The notes beneath the pieces are model-generated. The model was not told the origin of the DNA and did not search any database. It was given only the letters and a program-made list of their open reading frames with translations. Made by a program: the position numbers and the translations under genes. This document shows positions 14,919 through 26,600 of a stretch of DNA of 64,000 nucleotides, in pieces; within the stretch, counting starts at the first letter, position 1, and each line of letters begins with the position of its first letter. Source of the DNA: Phoebastria nigripes (lineage: Eukaryota > Chordata > Aves > Procellariiformes > Diomedeidae); contig JAYKAV010003083.1 of the NCBI GenBank assembly GCA_035582835.1, forward strand, positions 391,139-455,138, given 5' to 3'.

Positions 14919-17900
14919 CCGTCATTCAGAGGCTTCTGCCCTACCTATCAGCAATTCAAAATTATTTGTAACAGGCATATGCAGAATACCCTACAGTACT
15001 GTGTATATATGCAATTGTTTTAATATCATTTTGCAGGAGGTTTGTTGGTTGTTTTTTTTTTCCCAAAAAACTGCAACAGGCTTTTCAGACTTCAGCAGAA
15101 CCATGAGTTAATTGCAGGCATATTATTGTTGATAAGTGATATGGAGCATACTTGGAACATCTCAGTCTTCTGTAGGCGGCATAAACAGCTTTTGGTCTGG
15201 TGATTTTCATATTCAGAAACTCTCGCTTTAAATAAGGGGTGGAGTGCTTTGTGGCAGCTTTGCATTTGTTGTAACAAGAAAAAGACACATACGCTCTCTC
15301 TTTGACACCCAAGATCAGCCATTTAAATGCTATTGGTGTTTCTTTCTTCATCCAAAGCATTTTTTTCTTGTACTTTTTCAAGTACAAAAAAAAGTAAATG
15401 AAGAACAATAGTGTGTCCAGTTCCCAAGGAGTCTCAGAGCTTCTTCTTTGGTGAGGTAGCTTAAATTAAGCAAATCAAAACAAGTTTCACAGGCTCATTC
15501 TGGATATAAAAATGGCTGGTATTCTCAGAGGATTATGTCTGCTTACTTTATTCAAACTAGCAACTGGCAGACCTCTGCGAGTCTTCTATTGGCAGTAAGG
15601 TTTGGTCCAGCTCTGAATTTGGTGAATGATCATCTGATGCCTCTCCAAATTACGTAACCATCCTTGCTTCCTGCAGTCTCCCTCTTGTCCTCATCTTCAG
15701 TCCTCGTGGAACAAATCCTGCATCCCACCCACTTCTCTCCCTTCAACTCTGTTCCCTCCCACCCAACTCTTCCTGCCATGAGTCACAGATCTTTTGTGTC
15801 ACACTGTCCCTTCCTGCAAGCATCGTCTCTTCAGGAGGGATGAAAGCAAGTCTCTGCTGACTAGCCACACTGTCATTAGCTGACTTTCTTGCACCTCTGG
15901 AAATTAAGGCTAAAATGATCTTCCCTCTGTTGTTTATGGAGACCGTGCTTTCAGCATGAGAAGGTTTTAGGCAGGACAATTGTGACAATCGTGTTTTTAT
16001 GGGCCGCATCCGAAACAATGTGTTCTCCAAGGGTTTCAGAATTTCAGCACAGATGTTCATAAAGGAGCTAGAAAGTTGGATGTCAGGGACATTTTTTATG
16101 ATAGCAGTAACATTTTGCCCTCCCTACTTTTATATAAACGTTTTTCCTCCAGTGGAGTTTTTTTCACACCGAGGCAAATTAAATCTTTAAAATACAGTGA
16201 GAGTTTTTAATTTATACTTTTTGGTTACTCCATGGGGAGATGAGCTTCCCTTGGCAATATTTCTCATACCTTTTTTTCTGTGTCACTGATGAAAAAATTT
16301 TGTATCTACTGATGGGCATCAGTCAAAAAAATTACTTGTTTTCCAATCTAAAATGGAAACTATTGGACATCTGTGGATTTGTACACCCAGAGAAGAAAGC
16401 CAAATATTAAATTAATGTATTAACAATGTTTATAGTTTTATTACCCTGTAATTATATCATACCTCCTGATTGTTTTTGTTTTCATCCCAGTCTATAAAAT
16501 GTAGCTGCCTGAACCTGTTTTGAATGTCTACACTTCTAGTGTTAGACCTAGTGATGTTTTGCCAGGTTCAGTGGAAGAAAAGGCAGTTGTAGGGATGGAA
16601 TTGTTACTCTGGAGAGTGTCAATGCCTGCCAGCCATCAGAAGGTGAACTAGAGACAGCTGGAGACTTGGTTTGGGCCAATAGCTATGTTTGGCATCCTTT
16701 CTGCCAGGCTGAGTGGAAGGAGTAATTAAATGCAGCCTTGAGTAGCGGTGGCTGGAAAGTTGCAGCAGGGCTAAATTGTGTAGTTTCAGGGATTTAACTG
16801 TTACTAGTGAAAACACAGGGAGGAGGGAATTGTTTGTCAGCTAAGCCAGCAAAGGAAGCAGTTGTGAGTTCGGTCCTCTCAAATGCAGGGCCCTCTGAGC
16901 ACACAGTTGACGGAAATTTACTGCTGTTGCACATTTCTGTTAGATTCCAGGAAAAACAACTTTGTATGTATCTATATTTTTGTTAAATAAATATCCAGAA
17001 GACTGAAAATTATTCATATTATCAGCTCATCTTCCTAATTGAAGTAACTCTACAAAAGGCAGCATATTGGTTAATCACTGAAACCCAAGATGAAATATCA
17101 TTATTACTTGATCATAGCCAGACAGTTCTTCTGATAGTTTGATGACCCACCATGACGGGGCTTGGGTTTGTTCACGCTTGTGGTGCAATGGCTATTTCAT
17201 CCTAAAACTCTACTTTCATTCAATGGAAGATCTTTTATTTTAGTTATTGATTATTTATTAATTTAAAATGCTAACATGCATTTTATTTTTATTTTATGAC
17301 TGAATTTAAATGTTAATAAATATTAAAATAGAGGTTATGCACTGATTATGTTGGACCACTTTCATTAACAGTCTGAGTTCCTTATGTTGATTTTGGACAG
17401 CAGCTTCTGCAATGAATGTCCCAAAGAGCTTCATGGAAAACAATCCCATTATTCACATAATTTTGTAGAAGCAAGGCAGCATTTTGCCATTGCTACATCT
17501 ATCTGCTGCAACTGTCTGTGGGGTGGAAAATGGGAGGGTTTTGGCACCAAAACCATGGTGTGGTAATTTTTAGGAGGAGTACAAAGCAATGTTTTCAGCT
17601 GACAATAAATGCAGGATAGCTGGGCCAATGAAATAACAGAGAGACGCCTCCTCTTTGGAAGAAGAGCTTCAAGGCTTTTAATGATTACTTGTAAGCAAGA
17701 TTTTGCTTTTATATGCCACCTGATGATCTCTGAAGTTTTTATGGGTAAGTCTTATAACTCATGTTACACAGTGTATAGCAAATGTGCAAAGCATTGTCCC
17801 ACCATATACACCTGCCCTCAGCGAGGACAACGGCCTCCAAGTGGGCAGTTAAACAGAGCTAGAAGGGAAATATCTCAGTTCTGGTTGAAGTAGTATGACA

Positions 17901-20127
17901 GTCCTGCAGGTGGAGGCTACCTAGCTTTCTGGATTGAATATGGTATTAGAAATCCAGTGGTGGAAACTACAGAAAAACATGCAAACAGATAAAATTCCTC
18001 TTCCTCAGCTTCAGCTAACTTTAGATGTTTTCCACGCCACGGTTACCAGTTAAGTTTTTCTACTAGTGCTCCTGAAACCACCTCATCATCAGCTGACTTC
18101 CATTTTAAGGGAGCCTATGGCTGAATTTAGTGGAAGAGCCTGACTCATTGGAGAATTGGATAGAGTTTTAGTTAATGACTGGAGAGGGGCAGCCGTCTGA
18201 TGTATTTCCATAAGCCTGAATTGCTGATGCTTAGCTATAGGAGCACTGGCCCAAGCTGTCTGTCAGGTTTGGCTTATTGTAGATCAGAAAGCTCATCCCC
18301 ACCATCTTGGCCGTAGAACCATCACCTCCAACTCTAAGAGCTGAGCAGTGCATTTTTCCTGATACATTTTTGTAAAAAAAAAAATGCCACTTGGCATTTA
18401 AGAATGGCAGAAAATATATGTTGAGCATTGGACAAAACTTCTGTTGAGTGACTTGGCCATGGGTGTAGAGGGGTGGTTAGGAAGGAGGGTCAATAAGCTG
18501 ATGCATAAACTGCGTTATGGGAGGGACACCACGTTTTTCCTCTTCCTTCACCCCCTGTTCCCCAGATACTCCGTTGGAGGCTCTTTAGCTAGGACACAAC
18601 GCAGAGCAGTATGAAGATGTGTGTAGCTATTTGTTCTCTACAGAAGACTCAGCTCTGACCTTCAGACGAATGCCAGAGCTGCGCAGATCTTAAGGTAAAA
18701 TTTCCACTGCTACCTGTGGGAATTTTACCACGGGAAAGAGTACAGGTCTGGGCCCAGCATGTGAGATTGGTCTGTGTTTGCCAGGGGTTTTGTTGACACT
18801 GAAGTTCCTAAAGAGAGATAACCATTATGATGGCCAATTGATACTTAACAGTGTCCTGTCTGGGCTTGCCTGGATGTATGATTCACTTGAAATGCTTTTT
18901 GCTTTGAGTCAATCGTATGGCTTCTGGCACTGGAATTTTTAGCAAAGAGAGACATTTGCTGATTTTGAAATCTTTTGAACGTGCAAGCATGCATTAATTT
19001 TTGGGGGCGCAAACATAGCCTTGGCTTCCTGTGATCATGCAATTGGGCACTGTCTTCTTGGAGGTGTTTTTCTTCAGCCCTTGATCCTATGTGTAATGGA
19101 CCTGGGACCAAGCATGATAACTTTAAATGGTGCAGCTCAGGGCTGTAGTTCAGGAAGCGGCTGCTGCTTTGGCACCTCTACCCTTCTTCTGACTGTGCTC
19201 CTGTCATTATTGTGGAATTTCCTTTCTTTCTTCTCTTATACATGTAATTCTTGGCCTCAGATCCAGCCACACATTTTGCATGGGAGTTATCATATTTGCT
19301 CCCATTGGACTACTCACATGCTTAGAGAAATGCATGTGGTAAGGGCTTTGAGTCCCCGAGACCTGAAATCCTCGTACTAAGACAGCTGCATTACATTATC
19401 AATCAGAACAACTTGAAAGCTGCCAAGCAATGTGATTGATGTACCATTAGTTGTGATTTTCAAAGCACTGAATTTAGAGAGATTTCTTCCCTGAAAATTA
19501 AACAGAGTATTAAGAGAATAACGTGGGCAGACTTCACTAGACAATTGGGATATTATGCATTCTGGTTGATCCTTTGATCCACCTTTCAATTGCCATGTTA
19601 AATAAAATTTATACTGAGTACAAACATGTGAGATCTCCTGTCTATTCCTTTGCTGTTTCAGCAAGTGCATATGTCTTTCTCCATATATCTGGCAATTTCA
19701 GTTCCTCCTGTGTCAAAGTTTGGAATGATTGCTCATTTAGTAGCTTGATTTGCAGGACTGTAGTCATAAATTACTTATTGTCAGACCTAGTATATTAAGG
19801 ACAAGAAAATGATGTGTTATTTAGATATGAAGTGTGTATGTAAAAGGCGGCATCATTCTGGTATTTTCTTTTTTCCAAAACCTAAAAAAAAAATTTCATA
19901 TATGTTTATGTATTAAAATGAATGGATGAATTAGCATGAATGAAATACAGTGTTTATAAACTAATTATAGACGACTTATTGCAATCCAATTTTTTAAAAT
20001 AATGTCAGCTGTATTCCAGCTTCTGCATTTTTTAAATCTTACAAAGTACTTTGTAGTAAAATGCCCTTTGTGGTATAATAAGCAAGAAAGAGTCTGCCTT
20101 TCAGTTCTTATATTCAGAATGTAGTTC

Positions 20128-20215
20128 TAGGTCCTGATCTTTGAAAATGTTTGCTCATGGGTTTTTGCTCATGCAAAAGTCCCACTTGAAATTAGTAAGC
20201 CCTTAGGTGACTAGG
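20128..20215. repeat. Possible ancient amniote interspersed repeat
   Basis: The string GGTCCTGATCTTTGAAAATG, then TTTGCTCATGCAAAAGTCCC and ACTTGAAATTAGTAAG, resembles a phrase recurring in turtle, crocodile and bird genomes. That phrase reads roughly GGTCCTGATCCTGCAAA, TTACTCATG, AGTCCCATTGAAGTCAGTGG. I cannot assign a family name. The match is from memory of the pattern, not from a search. Confidence 0.4.
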
Positions 20216-21797
20216 GATTGTCCACAGATGTACAGATTTGTAGGACTGAAACTTTACTGCATCCCAGTTGAAAAACAAAACAAAACTGTTTGAGACTAGT
20301 TTGCCCTATATGGAAGGACTGGCTAAAATCAATTCTCCATAAATGAAGAGCTGTCTCTAGTCATTAACTAGTTTTAAGAAAAGTATTTTGGGAGAGGGTG
20401 AAGAGGGAGATAACCACAAAACAAAGCCTATTATTAATCTCTATTGGGAAATGATTACATGACTTTGGACCCACAGCTTAATTTTCATTGCTTTAATCCT
20501 TAGACTGGAATCCTCAGAAGGGGAAANCTTTAGAAATATTTCCTTTTTACTTTGTTTGAATTGATTTTGTTTCACTGGTGTGGTAAAACAAAGAGCATGA
20601 ACAAAGAGAATTTCTCCCTGTTAGATGCCAAAATACATAAATATACTGTCTTCATGCACTCAGATACTAAGCCTAAATTAACTGAAGACTACGGCAAGAT
20701 TCACATTTTCGTGACTGGATTTTTCTCAGGTTTATCACTGGAGCACAGATTTGCATTTTAGAAATCTAGCAAATTATGCAAATGGAGCCCAAGTTGTGCT
20801 GCTGTAACTGTAGTGGTCCTCAGTGCATGCCCAGAATCTCCCCAAAGAAAAAGGTTTAAGATGCAGTGACAGAAACGTAAAGCTGAAAGTCCCTACAAGA
20901 GACTGTGCTTGTGTAAATTGCTGTTAAAAACCTCTATGGTAGATGATTGTGCGCTACCTTGGAAAGCTTGTTTGACTGTTTCCACCAGCACATTTTTTCT
21001 TCTGATGTTTCATCCAGATTTTTTGCTGCTAATTAAGCCAATCTCTTCTTTCCTGGGCATGGAGAGCAATTGATCACTTCATTAAAATCTTTTTTACATA
21101 ACCTCCCCTCTCTTTCTTTTTATATCCAAGTTAAACATATCCACTCGTCTCACTTTTTACTCTGTGTTTCCCCAGTCTGTTATCATTCTTGTTTTCTGAG
21201 TGCTTTGCAATTAATCTGTCTTAAAAAGTCAGATCCAAGAAAGGATACAGCACTTAAACTGTAATGACTGTTAGAATAATTAGCTCCCAAGTCTGCTCTA
21301 TACCACTCCTCTGAATAACATCCCAGGATAAGTTCCTTTTCCTGATTCTTTCTAAGGAGCTTATGCTGTGCCCTGTCTCATTCTATATCTGCCAGTTTTC
21401 CTGAACAAATGCTTAATATATTGGTCTATTTCAACCTAATTTGACAGAAGAATGCATGAGGATCCATAGTTCTTATGAGTTTTGTGAAAATCAATGGCTG
21501 GGCAAGTAACAGAGAGCTCAGCTACCCTCCTAGAGATACCTGACTGGTTGGGGGGTTGCCATGTATGTCTTGTCCACTCTGTCGTTACAATTCACATCTG
21601 GCTTCCTCTTGCCTAGGCATGCGAGGCAGAAAAGGGAGAATAAAAAGGGGGATTTGAAAAACGTGGGAGCGTACTGCCAGTATTTTTGGGGGAAGATGAA
21701 ACTTGGTAGGGAGTAGCTGCAGCTGTTGGTTTGGAAGAGAATAAATGCAATTTCACGTTTCATTAGCTCCACCATTGACAGCAATTTGGAGGGGATT

Positions 21798-21851
21798 TTT
21801 GTTTGTTTTGATTTGTTTTGCTTGTGGGTTGGTTGGTTTGTTTGTTTGTTG
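21798..21851. repeat. (GTTT)n-like simple repeat
   Basis: GTTTGTTTTGATTTGTTTTG is followed by GGTTGGTTGGTTTGTTTGTT, an impure tetranucleotide array. Confidence 0.85.
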
Positions 21852-22679
21852 CCAAAAGCTTTGACCTGCTGGCTAATTTTCAGATTGTCATCCACTGTAA
21901 TCCCTATATGATTTCCTTCAATTATACTACTGGACTGCCTGGTGTTTTATGCCCTCTTCCTAAGTGCAATTTGCACTTCAAAGAACATACTCTCAAAAAA
22001 AAAAAAGTTGGGGGGATTACATGAGTTACTGAAATGCAGCATTTAGATGCACTTGCTGGGAAGTGTTAGTTACTGTACACTATAGGACAGAAAAGAAAAA
22101 TGTTGCGAAAAATTGTCTTCCTATACCCTCACTTCACCATAGTTACTCCTGGAGGACATCCTGACATTCTTTCAGCAGCCTGAATTTACTTTGACTGTGC
22201 CTTTAAAAAGTTTGTACTGAAATATTTAACATACACTATTCCTTGCCCCAAAAGCTATGTTTACTGTATGAAAACTCTTCTGTAATATGAATAGGTTAGG
22301 TCAGTTTGCCGAGACTCCTGTTTCCCTGACGAGTGAAACAAACTGAGCAGGGAGAGAGAGACCGACGGTATTCTCACTACTGTTACAATGATCCCCTTTA
22401 ACTCCAAGGTTGCCTGTGCACTTGGCATGCTGGTGAAAAGAGTTTTATTCTGTTGCCTGGGAGAGATATGTTGTTTGGATAGAGAATTTCAGCCTGCAGA
22501 ACTTGATACTTCCAAAACAGTAGGGATAATTTGTGTTAACAGCAAAAAAGACTATGAAGGAGACAAAAGTCAACTATTGCAATAATATCACAGTTCAGTT
22601 GTTTAGGCTTGATATAAATTAACTGCTGATTCTTGTTGCCTATACTCTTCTTCCTTTTCCACTCTTACCAATCTGATTT

Positions 22680-22825
22680 TGTACTCATAATTCAGAGAAA
22701 TTATAATAAGGTAAATATGACAAATTCCAACTGTAAATATTAGCATGTGCAAATGCTGTATACAGCTGCAATATTTGCATTTACAGTGCTTATAAAATAT
22801 GCCAGAGTAGACAAGAGGTGCACAG
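22680..22825. promoter_or_regulatory. Candidate conserved element with octamer motifs
   Basis: An imperfect palindrome runs from GTAAATATTAGCATGTGCAA to GCAATATTTGCATTTAC. It contains an exact octamer ATTTGCAT (22,773-22,780) and an inverted near-octamer, with an E-box CAGCTG between them. Confidence 0.3.
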
Positions 22826-23469
22826 TCATTCTATTCATGGCTTAATTTTGGAATTATAACAGAATGTTTATTTGGTTTTTGATGAGCTATGTTGTAGAAA
22901 ATTAAAGCTTTTTCCTAAATACTGGCAGGCAAGAAATCAGTTGAAGAGCAATAGAATCATTATTTTTTTGGTATGACTTGAAACAGTCCGTTTGATTATG
23001 TTAATTGCTCAGTGTGGTGGGAAAATAGCTGCACTTTTCATGTTCTTTTTAATGTCAGAGATAAATTTGAAGCATGTTGCATTGTCAAAGGCAAAACTCC
23101 TGTTGCTTTTAAAAGAACAGGCATTGGTCTGAAAACCTCATTTTGAAACCAGGCATCATTGCACATCCTGTCTACATTGAGAAGGGAATTGGGAGAATGT
23201 GAACTGACAGAGGTACCCAGTGCTGAAAACTCGGTCTTGCACATTTGCCTTGTCACAATAATGCACAGGATTTTCACTTTGCTTGTTGGTTATGGTGGAC
23301 AGAAGTGCAGTAAAAATATGTGATCATCTAAGACTCATGTAAGTCATCAAAACTGATATTAATGTTTTGGAAATAAGTAGAGCGGGTATGCTGACCATTG
23401 CTCCTAGGTCGAATTTCCTCTTGAGCAGGGAATTACGAGGATGAGAATGTTCCCCCTCCTTTATATAAG

Positions 23470-23511
23470 CACGTGCATGCATGCATGCATGTGTATGTAT
23501 ACATATGTGTA
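23470..23511. repeat. Alternating purine-pyrimidine (GCAT)n / (GTAT)n tract
   Basis: CACGTGCATGCATGCATGCA continues into TGTGTATGTATACATATGTG. The alternation is unbroken for about 40 bases, so the tract is a short tetranucleotide microsatellite with potential to adopt Z-form or cruciform DNA. Confidence 0.85.
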
Positions 23512-26500
23512 AATTATATATTGACCTTATGCAAAATTCAGACATGTCAGGGAGACACCGTAAAGCTGGGACAGAAATGTTCGTGCAGCCACAGTTTGAA
23601 GTCTAGAATTGCCTACTTAACATTACATAGGGTTTTAACTGGTGAACACAGCCCCTCACGTATAAATGTAGCAAAACCAGGCTTGAAGACTTTCCTAACA
23701 TGAAAAGTGTCACACATTCCCTGGGCATGCTCACTGAGCATTTAAAAACTAAGAAACTAGCATGCTAATTTAATGCTGAAGTAATGCTGAGACCCTATTT
23801 CACACTGATAAAAATTTCATACGAATTATCTTGCTTTCAGTGTATTTGTCACTGCAGTCTCTGCTCCTCTGTATTTGGCCATTTTTAGAGGGAACTGAAT
23901 TGATTTTAGGCCAGAGGTCTCTGCAGAGGTTTCTCAGAATGCATATATGGTACTGGCCATCCACCTTATGTCTAGATACCAATTTAAATAAAAGCACTAA
24001 AAATAGATTTATGCTAAGAGGCTTCTTTTATGAGCTATTATATCAGCATTTGTGTGAATAGGGAAAGGAAAGAGGGTGAGTCTATACGTTTCTGTGCTTC
24101 TGCGTATGTACAAAACACAGAAATATGCACATGCAAACATACATATTTATATATAACCATACATTAAATAGCAAAAGTGAAGGCTGGCCTATAAAGCTCA
24201 ATAAAATGTTGATGACTATGAAAAACAAGTGCGTCTTTGCCTTGAAATGAGACAGGCTTATGGACTGTGTGGGCTGCAAAACCACTTTTTGTCATTTTAG
24301 AGTCCTCCCATGTAGTAATGTCTGAAGCTTTGAAAGATTCATTCCACTTCTTTTCCTTCCCATTGCTTCTCTGGTCTTACGTGGTGCTCAGAGACACTTT
24401 GCAAAGAAAAATGCAGCATATAAAGCTTCAAACAGATAGATAGAGTTTGGAGTGGCAAAGGGAACCACAGTGTGAGCAGAGCGGTGTAGGCTGCTCTTCA
24501 CAGGCAGGCTGTGGCTCCATCAGACCCTCCTCGCCGGTGTCTGGTACAGAAATGACCGTTCGCAGCTTGTACACGTTGCCTGCAGTCATGTGTGTAAAGT
24601 TACAGCTCGGCATGCCTCAGAGCCACCGCAGGCTGTAGGGTTTGGAGGAGTGGTATCCAAGATTAAATTGTTCCTGCCTGTCTTTGGAAGTCTAGTTCTG
24701 CTCCCAGACTCTTTCCTGATTCCGGTCTAGGTTTTGTGTCCCAAAGAACTATAGGATGGAGCCTGTGTTGTTTGCCCAATAATAGGTTGTGGTNTGAATT
24801 TGTTGGTTGTGTTTTCTCTGAAGTGCCACAGCTGATCCTCTTTTGCTTCTTCCATGTATACCAGTGTCCTTATAAATGTGATATATTTGAAGCAGATGAT
24901 TCTGTTCTTCCCCCTTCTCATCTCAAATTCAGGACACTGGATCCTGGACGAACTTTGTTTAGATGGTATTTTTGTTGGATATTTTTTCTTTATTTATTGC
25001 TTTCTTTGTCTGTGTGGATTATTCAGACTTAGACACAGCAATGCAGACATGTGAATGCACTTATAGGGGAGGTCAAAAGCTTTGCAAAAATAATTGCATT
25101 CTTTTCTTTCCTGACATACTTAGCATATTTTTTCATTTGCACACTAGGTCTCCCTTATTTCCCTGTTTTCCGATATCATGGGAAGTACAGCATTTATTAT
25201 TTCACATCCTTTGTTGTAATGAAAGAGAGTGTTCCTGTGCAGGAGTAAAGGTGGTCTGCTGAGCCATCACTGGATATTGTTTGGTTTGACAGATGTCCCA
25301 TAATTGTCCATAAGGCTATGCAATGCTGTGATTGAGCTTCATATTCCCACTCTAATTTATAACATTTTAAGGCATATTCCCTCTCACCTAACAAGTAGGT
25401 ACATGGTAAGCGAGCTAGTCATTTCATTTAAAAAAAAATCAATAGAGGTACAATTGCAGCACATGAGTCTACCACCCCTTTACACTAAAAACAGTTGCTT
25501 GGATGAGTAAGAATGACACGAGAGCTTACTAATGCTTAAAAAGCCTGACATTAAATTTAACCTAAATTTTAAGCAATATTAACAGAAATTTCAGAAGTAA
25601 CTTAAGTTGCTATGGGATCCTTTATAATAAAGTCATGGTATGTAATGTCCGGGACTGTCTTAGATCTGGGTTACACAACTTGCTTAGGCCTTTTTCTTCC
25701 CTCCTGTTTATAAATTGTTGGTAGGGTAAGATGCAAAAGTTCCTGCAAAATCTTTGGCCTTTCTTGGGGAGCTTGTTCACACTTTCTCATTACTCTGTGT
25801 GCATGAATATAACGTGACCTATACACATAATGGTGTTTACATAGCCCACTGTGACATCACCATCTTATTTCATTTTTCAGTGAAATTCTATGGAATCTTG
25901 AAATTGAAATATGCTTTCTTTAATAAATTGTTTTTATTATGTATGATTGTTATCTCTTGTGGCTTTTGAAGACTTCTATGCCAATAGATTAGTTGTTCTT
26001 TCTCAATAACTACATTTTTTCTTAGGCATAGAAATAATTTTTTAAAAAAGGAAAGAGGGTATTTTGACTGCCTTATGATTATGATCTATTTTGGGACAGA
26101 ACAAAAACAACACGATACAAATTAAAAAATACAAGATTGAAAAAATTGTGAACCACATACTTGTATGTCTGCTTGAAAAAAAAAAAAAAGGTTTATTTGA
26201 ATCAGTCCTAAAACCATAAATCAGGAGGAATATTACAGAAAGCTGAGTTTTGACATGCAAAGTATAAGCCCCAGGAACCACACTTTTGTTTTAGGGAATG
26301 TAAGGAAAATAACTCTTTAATTTCTGAAGAAAAACATTTAGAGGCTTGTACTTTATCTCTGAGCTTCCTACTAGTATCTTGCTGGCCAACTTCCCTGTTG
26401 GCTTCAACTGAGAGATTTGCAAAAGAATCAATAACATGATGTGAAAGTGGTTTATGTAAGTAGGAGTGCATAATTTATAAACAATGCTTTATTAGTAAGC

Positions 26501-26527
26501 AGTAGTTAGAGAAGCACCGGCTAATAT

Positions 26528-26600
26528 CAATCCTGCTTGAAGTTAGTAAGATTTATCTCTGATGTTAGTCAATACATAACAGGATCAGGTCCTTTGTAGC
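26528..26600. repeat. Possible ancient amniote interspersed repeat
   Basis: CCTGCTTGAAGTTAGTAAG, then GATGTTAGTCAATACATAAC and AGGATCAGGTCC, follow the arrangement GAAGTCAGTGGG ... TTGACTTCAATGGG ... GCAGGATCAGGCC seen in old dispersed amniote repeats. Strongly diverged. The family is not assigned. Confidence 0.38.

Larger units (their letters stand above)
10390..20120. other. Non-coding stretch
   Basis: No gene recognised. The part 10,800-12,350 is somewhat GC-richer and may contain decayed repeats, but no family is identifiable. The remainder is AT-rich unique sequence apart from the repeats and candidate element listed separately. Confidence 0.6.
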
